From NCBI GenBank assembly GCA_022563535.1, contig JADFNE010000026.1:1-57986 (forward strand): a DNA stretch of 57,986 bases. The letters run 5' to 3'. Shown here one piece after another: positions 16,377 through 23,522 of the stretch (position 1 is the first letter of the stretch; each line of letters opens with the position of its first letter). Origin of the DNA: Myxococcales bacterium (lineage in GTDB: Bacteria; Myxococcota_A; UBA9160; UBA4427). The notes beneath the pieces are model-generated. The model saw only the letters and a program-made list of their open reading frames with translations. It was not told the DNA's origin and did not search any database. A program made the position numbers and the translations under genes.

Positions 16377-16940
16377 GTGAAAATCTACACCCGGCGGGGC
16401 GACCGCGGAGAGACCGACTTGTTCGGTGGCGGGCGGGTTGCAAAGGACGATATTCGCGTCAGCGCGTACGGCGATGTGGACGAACTCAATGCCTGCGTCG
16501 GCGTGGCTGCGGCTGCGACCGATGACAAAGATCTGCGCGCGTTCGCGCAGGAAATTCAGAGTTCGCTTTTCGATCTGGGGTCGCAGCTCGCCACGCCCCG
16601 GGCAAAACCCGTGAAGGATCAAAAAAACAAAGCGCCCACCGTCGACCCGGCTCAAATCGAAGAACTCGAGCGCGAAATTGACCGACTCGAAGAAGAACTC
16701 GAACCCCTGACCAGTTTCATTTTGCCAGGAGGCTCCCCCGCGGCGGCGGCATTCCATCACGCCCGCACCGTGTGCCGGCGCGCGGAGCGGAGCAGCGTGG
16801 CGCTCGATCGAGCGGAACCGCTGGATCCCGCGATCATTCAGTACCTGAACCGGCTTTCCGACTTGTTGTTCACGATGGCCCGGGTTGCGAACGCCCGGGC
16901 GGGTTTGCCGGACGTGCCTTGGATCGGGCGAGAGCGTTAG
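16377..16940 (+). CDS. pduO: Cob(I)alamin adenosyltransferase, PduO type
   Basis: Adenosylates cob(I)alamin with ATP to make coenzyme B12. 187 aa. The ATP-binding segment is YTRRGDRGETDLFGGGRVAK, followed by GDVDELNACVG, FILPGGSPAAAAFHHARTVC and RRAERS, with the C-terminal YLNRLSDLLFTMAR. A Lys/Glu-rich insertion at about 85-120 separates the halves. AAGGAG (16363-16368) points to the GTG at 16377 rather than the ATG at 16356. It is convergent with the mutase-meaB genes and would supply their cofactor. Confidence 0.95.
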   Translation: MKIYTRRGDRGETDLFGGGRVAKDDIRVSAYGDVDELNACVGVAAAATDDKDLRAFAQEIQSSLFDLGSQLATPRAKPVKDQKNKAPTVDPAQIEELEREIDRLEEELEPLTSFILPGGSPAAAAFHHARTVCRRAERSSVALDRAEPLDPAIIQYLNRLSDLLFTMARVANARAGLPDVPWIGRER

Positions 16941-16952
16941 CAGCCTGCGGGC

Positions 16953-17933
16953 TCAGGCCCCTCGGAGCTTGTCTTCGATCGCGCTGGATAGCTGGCGCAA
17001 AATTGCAGGAACGGCTTGCTTCGCTTCGGCGCGAAGTGTCTGGATCACCGCGTCCCGCCCCCCGAGCGCCTCGATGCCGTGGCTTCCGTAGCGTTCCATC
17101 ACTGCGTTCAACAGCCAATCGGTTCGGCCCTCGGCCAGACGCGCCGCGAGGGTGTCGCTAACCTCGAGGTATTTACGGTGGGCGAAGAGCGCCTGGACAA
17201 TTGCGTCGATCCCGACGGAATCCCGCGCACTCGCGAGCAGTGCCGGAGGCGTCCAGGCGCCAGGCTTTGCATCGATCAGGCCCAGGCCACCCAGAAGTTC
17301 GCTCTGCGTGCGTTCGGCCGCGGGCCCCATGTCCGCTTTGTTCACGACGAAGATGTCGGGCATTTCAATCAAACCCGCTTTCATGAACTGGACGCTGTCG
17401 CCGGTACCGGGTTGGGTCACGAAGGTGAGGGTGTGGACCAGGTTCACGACCTCCGCTTCGGATTGTCCGACCCCGACGGTTTCGACAATGACCACGTCAA
17501 ATGCGGCGGCGAGGATCTCGATCCCGGCCCGGGTCGACCCCGACAACCCACCCAGGCGATTTCGCGCGGCCATCGAGCGCAAATAGACGCCCGGGTCTCC
17601 CGAGGCAGAGCGGACCCGCAAGCGGTCTCCGAGCAGGGCTCCTCCGCTCTTCTTGCTGGATGGATCGACGGCGATAATGCCGACGCTGTGATCCGAGCGG
17701 CGCAATTCCCGCACCAATGCGTCGATCAAACTCGACTTGCCCACGCCCGGTGCGCCGGTGAACCCGACCCGCATCGCGCCCGCGTCGTGACTTTCGTCGT
17801 GGCCTTCGAGTTCTGCGAGCAGCACGTCCGCCATTTCGCGCTGGGCGGGGCGCTCGTCTTCGACGAGATTCATCGCCTCGGCGACCGCGGCGCGGTCTCC
17901 CGATCTGAGCCTGCGCGCTAGTTCAATCGGCAT
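16953..17933 (-). CDS. meaB: Methylmalonyl-CoA mutase-associated GTPase MeaB
   Basis: G-protein chaperone that gates adenosylcobalamin delivery to, and protects, B12-dependent acyl-CoA mutases. 326 aa. P-loop GFTGAPGVGKSSLID (about 56-70), IAVDPSSKKSGGALLGDR, RSMAARNRLGGLS, VIVETVGVGQSE and the guanine-specificity NKAD are all present, and the C-terminal dimerisation arm follows. Its ATG lies 11 bases inside the end of the mutase gene, so the two are translationally coupled. Only 12 bases separate its stop from the convergent adenosyltransferase gene. Confidence 0.96.
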   Translation of the reverse strand: MPIELARRLRSGDRAAVAEAMNLVEDERPAQREMADVLLAELEGHDESHDAGAMRVGFTGAPGVGKSSLIDALVRELRRSDHSVGIIAVDPSSKKSGGALLGDRLRVRSASGDPGVYLRSMAARNRLGGLSGSTRAGIEILAAAFDVVIVETVGVGQSEAEVVNLVHTLTFVTQPGTGDSVQFMKAGLIEMPDIFVVNKADMGPAAERTQSELLGGLGLIDAKPGAWTPPALLASARDSVGIDAIVQALFAHRKYLEVSDTLAARLAEGRTDWLLNAVMERYGSHGIEALGGRDAVIQTLRAEAKQAVPAILRQLSSAIEDKLRGA

Positions 17934-19923
17934 TTGCAGCTTCGGACAAGTGGGCTTCGGCGATGGTTTCCACGATCTCAGCCATGATGCGGGTCAGGTC
18001 GTAGTCGCGCGGGGTGTAGACGTGTCGCACGCCTGCGGCGCGCAACGTGTCGGCGTCGTCTTCAGGGATGATTCCACCGACGATTACCGGCAGGTGGCCA
18101 ATGCCAGCCTGTTTGAGCCCCTCGAGCACATCGATTACCAGCACGCAGTGAGAGCCCGAGAGAATCGACAGGCCGATCGCGTGGACGCCTTCATCGTGAG
18201 CAGAGGCGACGACTTCGGCGGGGGTCAGGCGAATGCCGTCGTAAACGACTTCCATGCCGACGTCCCGGGCCTTTACGGCAATCTGCTCTGCACCATTGCT
18301 GTGTCCATCGAGCCCGGGTTTGCCGACCAACAATTTGATCCTGCGTCCGAGCGCCTTGGAAACTTCATCGACGCGTTTGCGCACATCGCTGGTCATGCCG
18401 GTTGCCTCCCCGGTGTCGCGGATCACGATGCCTGTGGGTGCCCGATATTCGCCAAAGATCGCTCGAAGCACGTCGGTCCATTCGCCGGTCGTCACACCGG
18501 CTTTGGCGGCGCGAATCGAAGCAGGCAGTACATTGTCGGCGCTTGTTGCGACATCGTGTAGATGCTGGAGCGCGCTCTTGACCTCGCTTTCGCTTCGCGT
18601 GGCGCGGAATGCATTCAGACGTTCGATCTGCTCGTATTCGGCATTCTCATCGATCGAGAGAATGGAAGCCTGGCTTCCTCCCGCCGTGAGCGGTGACTCC
18701 TCACCCTCGGTGAACGCGTTGACGCCCACCAGCATCTGTTCGCCAGATTCGATGTTTCGTATCCGTATCGTGTGGGATTCGACCAGCCGTTGCTTCATAT
18801 AGGCGTTCTCGACCGCCGCGACCGCGCCCCCCATGTCGAGCACCTTCTGAAGTTCGGCGCGGGACTCTTCCACCAATTGAGCCGTGCGCTCCTCGATCAC
18901 GACCGATCCCTCGAAGATATCGGGATACTCGAGCAGATCCGTTTCGTAGGCGAGGATCTGTTGGATGCGCAGGGACCATTGCTGATCCCAGGGTCGCGGC
19001 AACCCGAGCGCTTCGTTCCACGCGGGCAACTGCATCGCCCGGGCTCGAGCGTTTTTCGAAAGCGTCACCCCCAGGGCTTCGAGGGTGATGCGAATGGCGT
19101 TGTTTTCGGGTTGGGCTTCGGTCAGCCCCAGGCTGTTGACCTGAACGCCGTAGCGAAATCGCAGGAGCTTCGCGTCGGTAATGCCGTAGCGTTTGCGACC
19201 GATTTCCTCCCAAAGTTGGGTCATCGCGCGGCACTTGCAGGTTTCTTCCACAAAGCGAATGCTCGAGTTCAAGAAGAAGGAAATGCGGCCAAAGACGCGC
19301 GGAATCGCCTCCGACGGCACATCGTCTCGGGCGACCACAGCGTCCAACAGGGCCAGCGCGGTAGCCATCGCGTACGCGATCTCCTGGACCGGCGTCGCCC
19401 CCGCTTCCTGCAGATGGTAGGAGCAGACGTTGACCGGGTTCCAGCCGGGGATCGCCTCCACCGTGTAGGCGATCATGTCCGCCGTCATGCGCACCGACGC
19501 CTCCGGCGGAAATATGTAGGTTCCCCGGGAGAGGTATTCCTTGATGATGTCGTTCTGGGTCGTGCCCTTGAGCGAACTCGGCGCCACTCCCTGGCGCTCC
19601 GCGACGGCGATGAGCAAGGCGAGCAGCCAGTTGGAAGTCGCGTTGATGGTCATCGAGGTATTCATCTGATCCAGCGGGAGTTCGCTGAACAGGGTGCTCA
19701 TGTCATCGATGTGACAGATCGGCACCCCGACCTTCCCGACCTCACCCCGGGCGAGGGGGTGGTCGGAGTCGTAACCTGTCTGGGTCGGGAGATCGAAGGC
19801 CACCGACAAACCGGTCTGCCCTTTGGCGAGGTTCGTTCGGTAGAGTTCGTTGCTCTTGGCCGCAGAGGAGTGGCCCGAATACGTGCGTATCACCCACGGG
19901 CGATCTTTTTTCTGGGCGGGCAT
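17923..19923 (-). CDS. meaA: Coenzyme B12-dependent acyl-CoA mutase, MeaA/ethylmalonyl-CoA mutase type
   Basis: 666 aa, one polypeptide carrying the TIM-barrel substrate domain and the C-terminal B12-binding domain (base-off motif LDGHSNG after KPG). Segments such as RPWVIRTYSGHS, GLSVAFDLPTQTGYDSD, LARGEVGKVGVP, WNEALGLPRPWDQQW and AYETDLLEYPD resemble ethylmalonyl-CoA mutase (MeaA) more than methylmalonyl-CoA mutase. It is also shorter than MutB (over 700 aa). It would act in the ethylmalonyl-CoA route or a related branch. Methylmalonyl- or isobutyryl-CoA cannot be excluded as substrate. Start 19923 has GGAGA seven bases upstream. No crotonyl-CoA carboxylase/reductase is in the window. Confidence 0.9.
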   Translation of the reverse strand: MPAQKKDRPWVIRTYSGHSSAAKSNELYRTNLAKGQTGLSVAFDLPTQTGYDSDHPLARGEVGKVGVPICHIDDMSTLFSELPLDQMNTSMTINATSNWLLALLIAVAERQGVAPSSLKGTTQNDIIKEYLSRGTYIFPPEASVRMTADMIAYTVEAIPGWNPVNVCSYHLQEAGATPVQEIAYAMATALALLDAVVARDDVPSEAIPRVFGRISFFLNSSIRFVEETCKCRAMTQLWEEIGRKRYGITDAKLLRFRYGVQVNSLGLTEAQPENNAIRITLEALGVTLSKNARARAMQLPAWNEALGLPRPWDQQWSLRIQQILAYETDLLEYPDIFEGSVVIEERTAQLVEESRAELQKVLDMGGAVAAVENAYMKQRLVESHTIRIRNIESGEQMLVGVNAFTEGEESPLTAGGSQASILSIDENAEYEQIERLNAFRATRSESEVKSALQHLHDVATSADNVLPASIRAAKAGVTTGEWTDVLRAIFGEYRAPTGIVIRDTGEATGMTSDVRKRVDEVSKALGRRIKLLVGKPGLDGHSNGAEQIAVKARDVGMEVVYDGIRLTPAEVVASAHDEGVHAIGLSILSGSHCVLVIDVLEGLKQAGIGHLPVIVGGIIPEDDADTLRAAGVRHVYTPRDYDLTRIMAEIVETIAEAHLSEAANAD

Positions 19924-19995
19924 TCGAGTCTCCGGTAGTCGCCTGGGCGTGGCCAAAATGGAGGCCAGCACGATCGTAAGTGTTCGGGAAGATTA

Positions 19996-20013
19996 ACGAA
20001 ACGTAAATTTCGT
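19996..20013. promoter_or_regulatory. Inverted repeat between divergent mutase and yqeC genes
   Basis: ACGAAA (19996-20001) and TTTCGT (20008-20013) form a perfect 6-bp inverted repeat with a 6-base AT-rich spacer, in the 186-base divergent region. It is a plausible operator, but no family can be named. Confidence 0.3.
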
Positions 20014-20109
20014 GGCAACCGTTCGGGGTCGCTCCCGAGCGCTTTACTGGCTCGACAGGGCCAATCTCGACTCAGTCTCTTCCCGCTGGGTGAGGGAGGA
20101 TACTAGCCG

Positions 20110-20886
20110 TTGCAGGTTTCGCGAGCACCGCTTGTCGAAGCATTGGGTCTGCCCCCAGCGTCGTCGCTGATTTCGATCGTCGGCGGCGGGGGCAAGAGCG
20201 CGCTGCTTTTCGCCCTGGGCAGACTGCTGCCCGGACGCGTTCTGCTCACAACGACCACGCGCATCTTCACCACACAGATTAAACGGGCGGTCGCAGCCTG
20301 CGAACTCGGCGTCGAGGGTTTCGAAGAGGCGCTGGCCGACGGGCCGTCGGGTCTTCTCGTGATCGACCGGATCATCGGCGACAAAGCCATCGGTGTGTCG
20401 CCTTCGCTTCCGGCCGAATGGCTGAAGCGCCATGACGTGCAGCATGTCGTCGTCGAAGCGGACGGCTCGCGCATGCGGCCGGCCAAGGCACCTGCGGAAC
20501 ACGAACCGGTGATCGCCGATGCTTCGACTCACGTGGTTGTCGTGGTCGGGATCGACGCACTCGCGGCTCCCATTGCCCAGGCTACCCACCGCCCCGAACT
20601 CGTGTGCGCGCTGCTCAATCTCGAGCCCGATGCCTGTCTGGGAATCGAAGACCTGGCCCGCCTGATCCGCGACGACCGGGGCGGATTGAAAGACGTATCC
20701 GAAGCGGTTCGGGTGCGTGTCGTGATCAACAAAGTGGAGTCGGAAGAGCAGCAGGCCGACGCCGCCGCGATCGCTCGTGTACTGCTTCGCGAATCGCGGA
20801 TCGATCGCGTCATCTGGGGTGCGCTCGAAGGGAGCAAGCGGGGAGCGGATGGCGAGTGGAGCGTGGCGCGCAGGGCGGCGGATTAA
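20110..20886 (+). CDS. yqeC: Selenium cofactor biosynthesis protein YqeC
   Basis: 258 aa, TTG start with AGGGAGGA (20093-20100) nine bases before it. P-loop-like SIVGGGGKSALLFALG (about 22-37), then LLTTTTRIF and VVVEADGSRMRPAKAPAEHEPVI are the YqeC signature. YqeC occurs with selenium-dependent molybdenum hydroxylases and selD, and is thought to help insert a selenium-containing cofactor. None of those partners is in this window. A UGA-encoded selenoprotein at 39958-40173 independently indicates selenium use. The last four bases overlap the convergent cupin gene. Confidence 0.88.
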   Translation: MQVSRAPLVEALGLPPASSLISIVGGGGKSALLFALGRLLPGRVLLTTTTRIFTTQIKRAVAACELGVEGFEEALADGPSGLLVIDRIIGDKAIGVSPSLPAEWLKRHDVQHVVVEADGSRMRPAKAPAEHEPVIADASTHVVVVVGIDALAAPIAQATHRPELVCALLNLEPDACLGIEDLARLIRDDRGGLKDVSEAVRVRVVINKVESEEQQADAAAIARVLLRESRIDRVIWGALEGSKRGADGEWSVARRAAD

Positions 20887-21212
20887 CCCGGCGCGGGGGT
20901 GAGAATCGCCAACACCAGCAGGCGTTCATCACTCGAGTTGCGAATGCCGTGGGGAACCCCTTCCGGCGCCACCAGCAAAATGCCGGGCTCCATGGGTTCT
21001 TCGCGATCCTCGAGCAGGAAGGTGCCGTGGCCCTCCAGCACCTGGTAGATCTTGTCCATCCCTTCGTGGGCGTGCAGGGCGTGTTCTTGTCCGGGCTCGA
21101 AGGCGTTGAGGCCGACCATCACCCGGTCCGAGCGAAAGATCGTGCTCTTGCCCATTTTTTCACTCGACCACTTGGCAAGTTCTGCGGGGCGAATCGCTTT
21201 TGGATGTTCCAT
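20883..21212 (-). CDS. Cupin-domain protein
   Basis: About 109 aa, a single small beta-barrel. Cupin motif 1 is visible as GQEHALHAHEGMDKIYQVLEG (His, His, Glu-type metal ligands) and motif 2 as PGILLVAPEGVPHGIRN (His). It probably binds a divalent metal, and the substrate is unknown. A GTG at 21218 would add two residues. It is convergent with yqeC, overlapping by four bases. Confidence 0.85.
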   Translation of the reverse strand: MEHPKAIRPAELAKWSSEKMGKSTIFRSDRVMVGLNAFEPGQEHALHAHEGMDKIYQVLEGHGTFLLEDREEPMEPGILLVAPEGVPHGIRNSSDERLLVLAILTPAPG

Positions 21213-21282
21213 GAGCACAAGCTTAGTGGTGAAGGTGAGGTTCGACCAGGGTTTTGGGAGCGCGACTTTCGACAGCGCGACT

Positions 21283-21894
21283 TCAGCGAACGCCGTCTTC
21301 CCGCGTCGGAATTAAATCTGCGAAGGCGTCTACTGCGCGATTACGAACTTCGGCGCGCTCAGCAGACGAGTCGAAAATCGAAAGCAGCACGTTGCCGTCG
21401 AGCAAAGTGATGAGTCCGACCGCTAAGGGTTCGGGCTCGACCTCTGGGGGAACCAGTTCACTGACGGTCTGGATGATCGCGCCCGTCACGCGCTGGTGCA
21501 GATCCAGCAGGGTGGTGATCACCATCTCGCCCAGTTCGTGTCCGTCGATGGCCCAGCGCACGAAGGCGTCGATCGAGCGCTGCCGGGCAGTCACGAAGTC
21601 GCGGTAGATGGCGATTTGTTCGCGAAGTCGCTTGGCGGGGGGAACGTCGCCGAGATCTCGCTCCAGCGAACGCCTGAAGGGATCCAATAATCGACTGAAT
21701 GCTTCGCGAAACAAACTCTTCTTGTCGCTGAAGTGCCAGAACACGGTGGCGCGGCTGACGCCCGCCGTCTCGGCGACCTGGGTCATGGTCGTCTTCTCGA
21801 AACCCGTATCCAGGAACAGCTGCATTGCGGCTTCGAGAATGCGTTCCTGGGTGGCGGCTTTGCCTTTGAGGGGCTGAAAGCCCGGATCGGACAT
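21283..21894 (-). CDS. TetR-family transcriptional regulator
   Basis: 203 aa. N-terminal helix-turn-helix: TQERILEAAMQLFLDTGFEK, TTMTQVAETAGVSRATVFWHF and SDKKSLFREAF (about residues 13-60), followed by an all-helical ligand/dimer domain. The start ATG 21894 (MSDPGFQPLKG) gives the usual TetR length. The frame stays open further upstream but without coding character. The cupin gene downstream on the same strand is a possible target, and no operator is evident. Confidence 0.88.
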   Translation of the reverse strand: MSDPGFQPLKGKAATQERILEAAMQLFLDTGFEKTTMTQVAETAGVSRATVFWHFSDKKSLFREAFSRLLDPFRRSLERDLGDVPPAKRLREQIAIYRDFVTARQRSIDAFVRWAIDGHELGEMVITTLLDLHQRVTGAIIQTVSELVPPEVEPEPLAVGLITLLDGNVLLSIFDSSAERAEVRNRAVDAFADLIPTREDGVR

Positions 21895-22004
21895 GGCGTG
21901 AAATTCCAGGGTGGCGGCGCCGAAACCGGACGCGGGGCGGTCGATCCCGAACTCGGGTCGAGGGATCAAAATAGCAAGCAAGTGCGCGTGATGGAACGGG
22001 TGGC

Positions 22005-22841
22005 TCAGTCCTCTGCGGGATCGAGCACGAGGATGCCGCGTCCGAAGGGCGTGGTGGCCGGGAACCAAAACCCTTGTTTGGGCAATTGGCCGCATTCGCC
22101 CTGGCTCGCCCTGGCGCTGAGGCCGTCTCGCCGCACGGAACGGCAGCCAGCATCGCAGAGGATTTCGGCAAACTCTCGAACATATTCCCCGACGGCTTCG
22201 CGATCGAGATCGGGCCCAGAGCTGCCTCCGAGACCCGTCGCAAGGCGAGCCGCGAGTTCAGGGCAAGCGGCGATACCAATCGTGACCGGGCAATCGCCCT
22301 CGATCGTCACCGAGACACGGAACGGGAGATTGCTGCGTCCGGGAAAATTTCTTCCCGCTTGAAGCTTCATGGGAATCTGAGTGATGCGCCGAAACAGCAC
22401 CGGGAAGTATTCGACGAGATAGGGGAACAAATCTTCGTCGCAGAGTTCGAAGGGCAGGCCGATGTGGGCCGCATCGAGATCGAGTTGACACAGGTGGTAG
22501 CGATCGAGCAAATCGTCGAGTTCTGCGGTATCGAGGAAGCCAAGTTGGACCAGCGCCTCGCCAATGGGCTTGTGCCGGCGCTTCTGTTCCTGCAGCAGGG
22601 CGACGGATTGATCCCGGGTGAGCATTTCCAGCTGGACCGCGAGATCGGCAAAGGGCATGTCGGTACGGCGTTGTTCGAGTTGAATGACTTCAACTTGAGC
22701 TTCGCTCAGGTAGCCCCGTTCAACGCCGAGCGCGCCGATGCGAGAATTCTCCTCGGTCGCCAGCTCGATCGCCTGATGCAGCGCGGCATCGCTGATCACC
22801 TGTTCGTCTATGAGAAATTGTCCGAAAAACATCTGGGGCAT
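22005..22841 (-). CDS. CheX-like protein with GspE/MshE-N-type N-terminal repeats
   Basis: 278 aa. The N-terminal half contains two repeats of the kind found in type II/IV secretion ATPase N-domains (FGQFLIDEQVISDAALHQAI, then IGEALVQLGFLDTAELDDLL). Some such domains bind cyclic di-GMP. The C-terminal half resembles the CheC/CheX phosphatase fold (RVSVTIEGDCPVTIGIAAC, then REFAEILCDAG). The usual catalytic Glu-x-x-Asn is not preserved in that last segment, which has Cys where Asn is expected, so phosphatase activity is doubtful. It is divergent from the YfiR/MCP genes, which also suggest chemosensory signalling. Confidence 0.6.
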   Translation of the reverse strand: MPQMFFGQFLIDEQVISDAALHQAIELATEENSRIGALGVERGYLSEAQVEVIQLEQRRTDMPFADLAVQLEMLTRDQSVALLQEQKRRHKPIGEALVQLGFLDTAELDDLLDRYHLCQLDLDAAHIGLPFELCDEDLFPYLVEYFPVLFRRITQIPMKLQAGRNFPGRSNLPFRVSVTIEGDCPVTIGIAACPELAARLATGLGGSSGPDLDREAVGEYVREFAEILCDAGCRSVRRDGLSARASQGECGQLPKQGFWFPATTPFGRGILVLDPAED

Positions 22842-23278
22842 GGCTACCCCAGTGCATCGGAAAATGCGGGATTCCAGTTGAGTCTTGCGTCCCCGAATGT
22901 GCGAATGCAACGACACGGTAGTTGCACATCGGGTGCACGTCCCCCGGGCAAGCGCCCCTCGATGTTCTTCTCCTGCATGCCGGTGCAGATTCTTCGGGTT
23001 CGCCGAGTGATGGATTCGATATGTCCCTGAGATTGGATGAGGGTTTCATCGAGGTCTAGATAGAGCAAAATCGAGTGCGAGCGGAATCTGTAATGCCTTA
23101 CGCCATTCCTATCAGAATGCTCAGGCCACGAACGACTGTTCTCAAGACCGTGCTTCGGCGGCCGATTCACTCAGAGCGGTGCTCGGAGAATGGCTGGAAC
23201 GCGCGAATTGCGCGGCGAAGCTCGAGTTCATTGTTGAAGTTGGCAAAGTTGCCGATCCATACGGCCGGAGGGAGTCGG
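22842..23278. other. 437-base stretch without a supported gene
   Basis: Divergent region between the CheX-like gene and the yfiR remnant, so it should hold both promoters. Open frames cross it on both strands but lack ribosome-binding sites, family motifs and coding bias. I see no RNA gene or strong hairpin here. Confidence 0.5.
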
Positions 23279-23512
23279 GTGCGCGGGGCATCTCGTTGTC
23301 GGGTATTGACTCGATCAAACAGGGCGACACTTTTGGTCGCAGGCTTCGTTGTGAGCTTCATGTGCATGACGGGTGCCGCCTCTGTTGGCTCTGCGAGCCT
23401 CGACGAGAATCAGCTCAAGGCCGCCTACCTGTATAATTTTGCACGCTACGTCGAATGGCCCAGTCTCAGGGTGAGTTCGAAGCTACTGCGCCTTGCTGTG
23501 CTTGTGGAGTGA
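23279..23512 (+). pseudogene. Truncated YfiR-family periplasmic regulator
   Basis: A 77-codon frame starting GTG 23279 after GGAGGGAG. It has a signal-peptide-like segment (ATLLVAGFVVSFMCMTGAAS) and then the conserved start of YfiR (DUF4154): ENQLKAAYLYNFARYVEWP. It ends at a TGA about 18 residues later (LRLAVLVE), whereas YfiR proteins continue for over 100 residues. The following gene starts only 10 bases on, so the rest is deleted rather than frameshifted. It could still make a short exported peptide. Full-length YfiR represses a CHASE8-type membrane partner, which is exactly what is encoded next. Confidence 0.7.
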
Positions 23513-23522
23513 GGAAATAGGA

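Noticed and set aside
18772-19938. 388-codon plus-strand frame
   Set aside because: It is antisense to the B12-dependent mutase and shows no recognisable protein features.
22844-23170. Minus-strand frame with an LDLDETL segment resembling a HAD phosphatase motif
   Set aside because: The rest of the frame has no HAD motifs, no ribosome-binding site and runs into the CheX-like gene in another frame. The match is too short.
23493-23522. Longer start for the CHASE8-MCP receptor
   Set aside because: The extra ten codons overlap the yfiR remnant, and the strong ribosome-binding site GAGGAAATAGGA lies just before ATG 23523.
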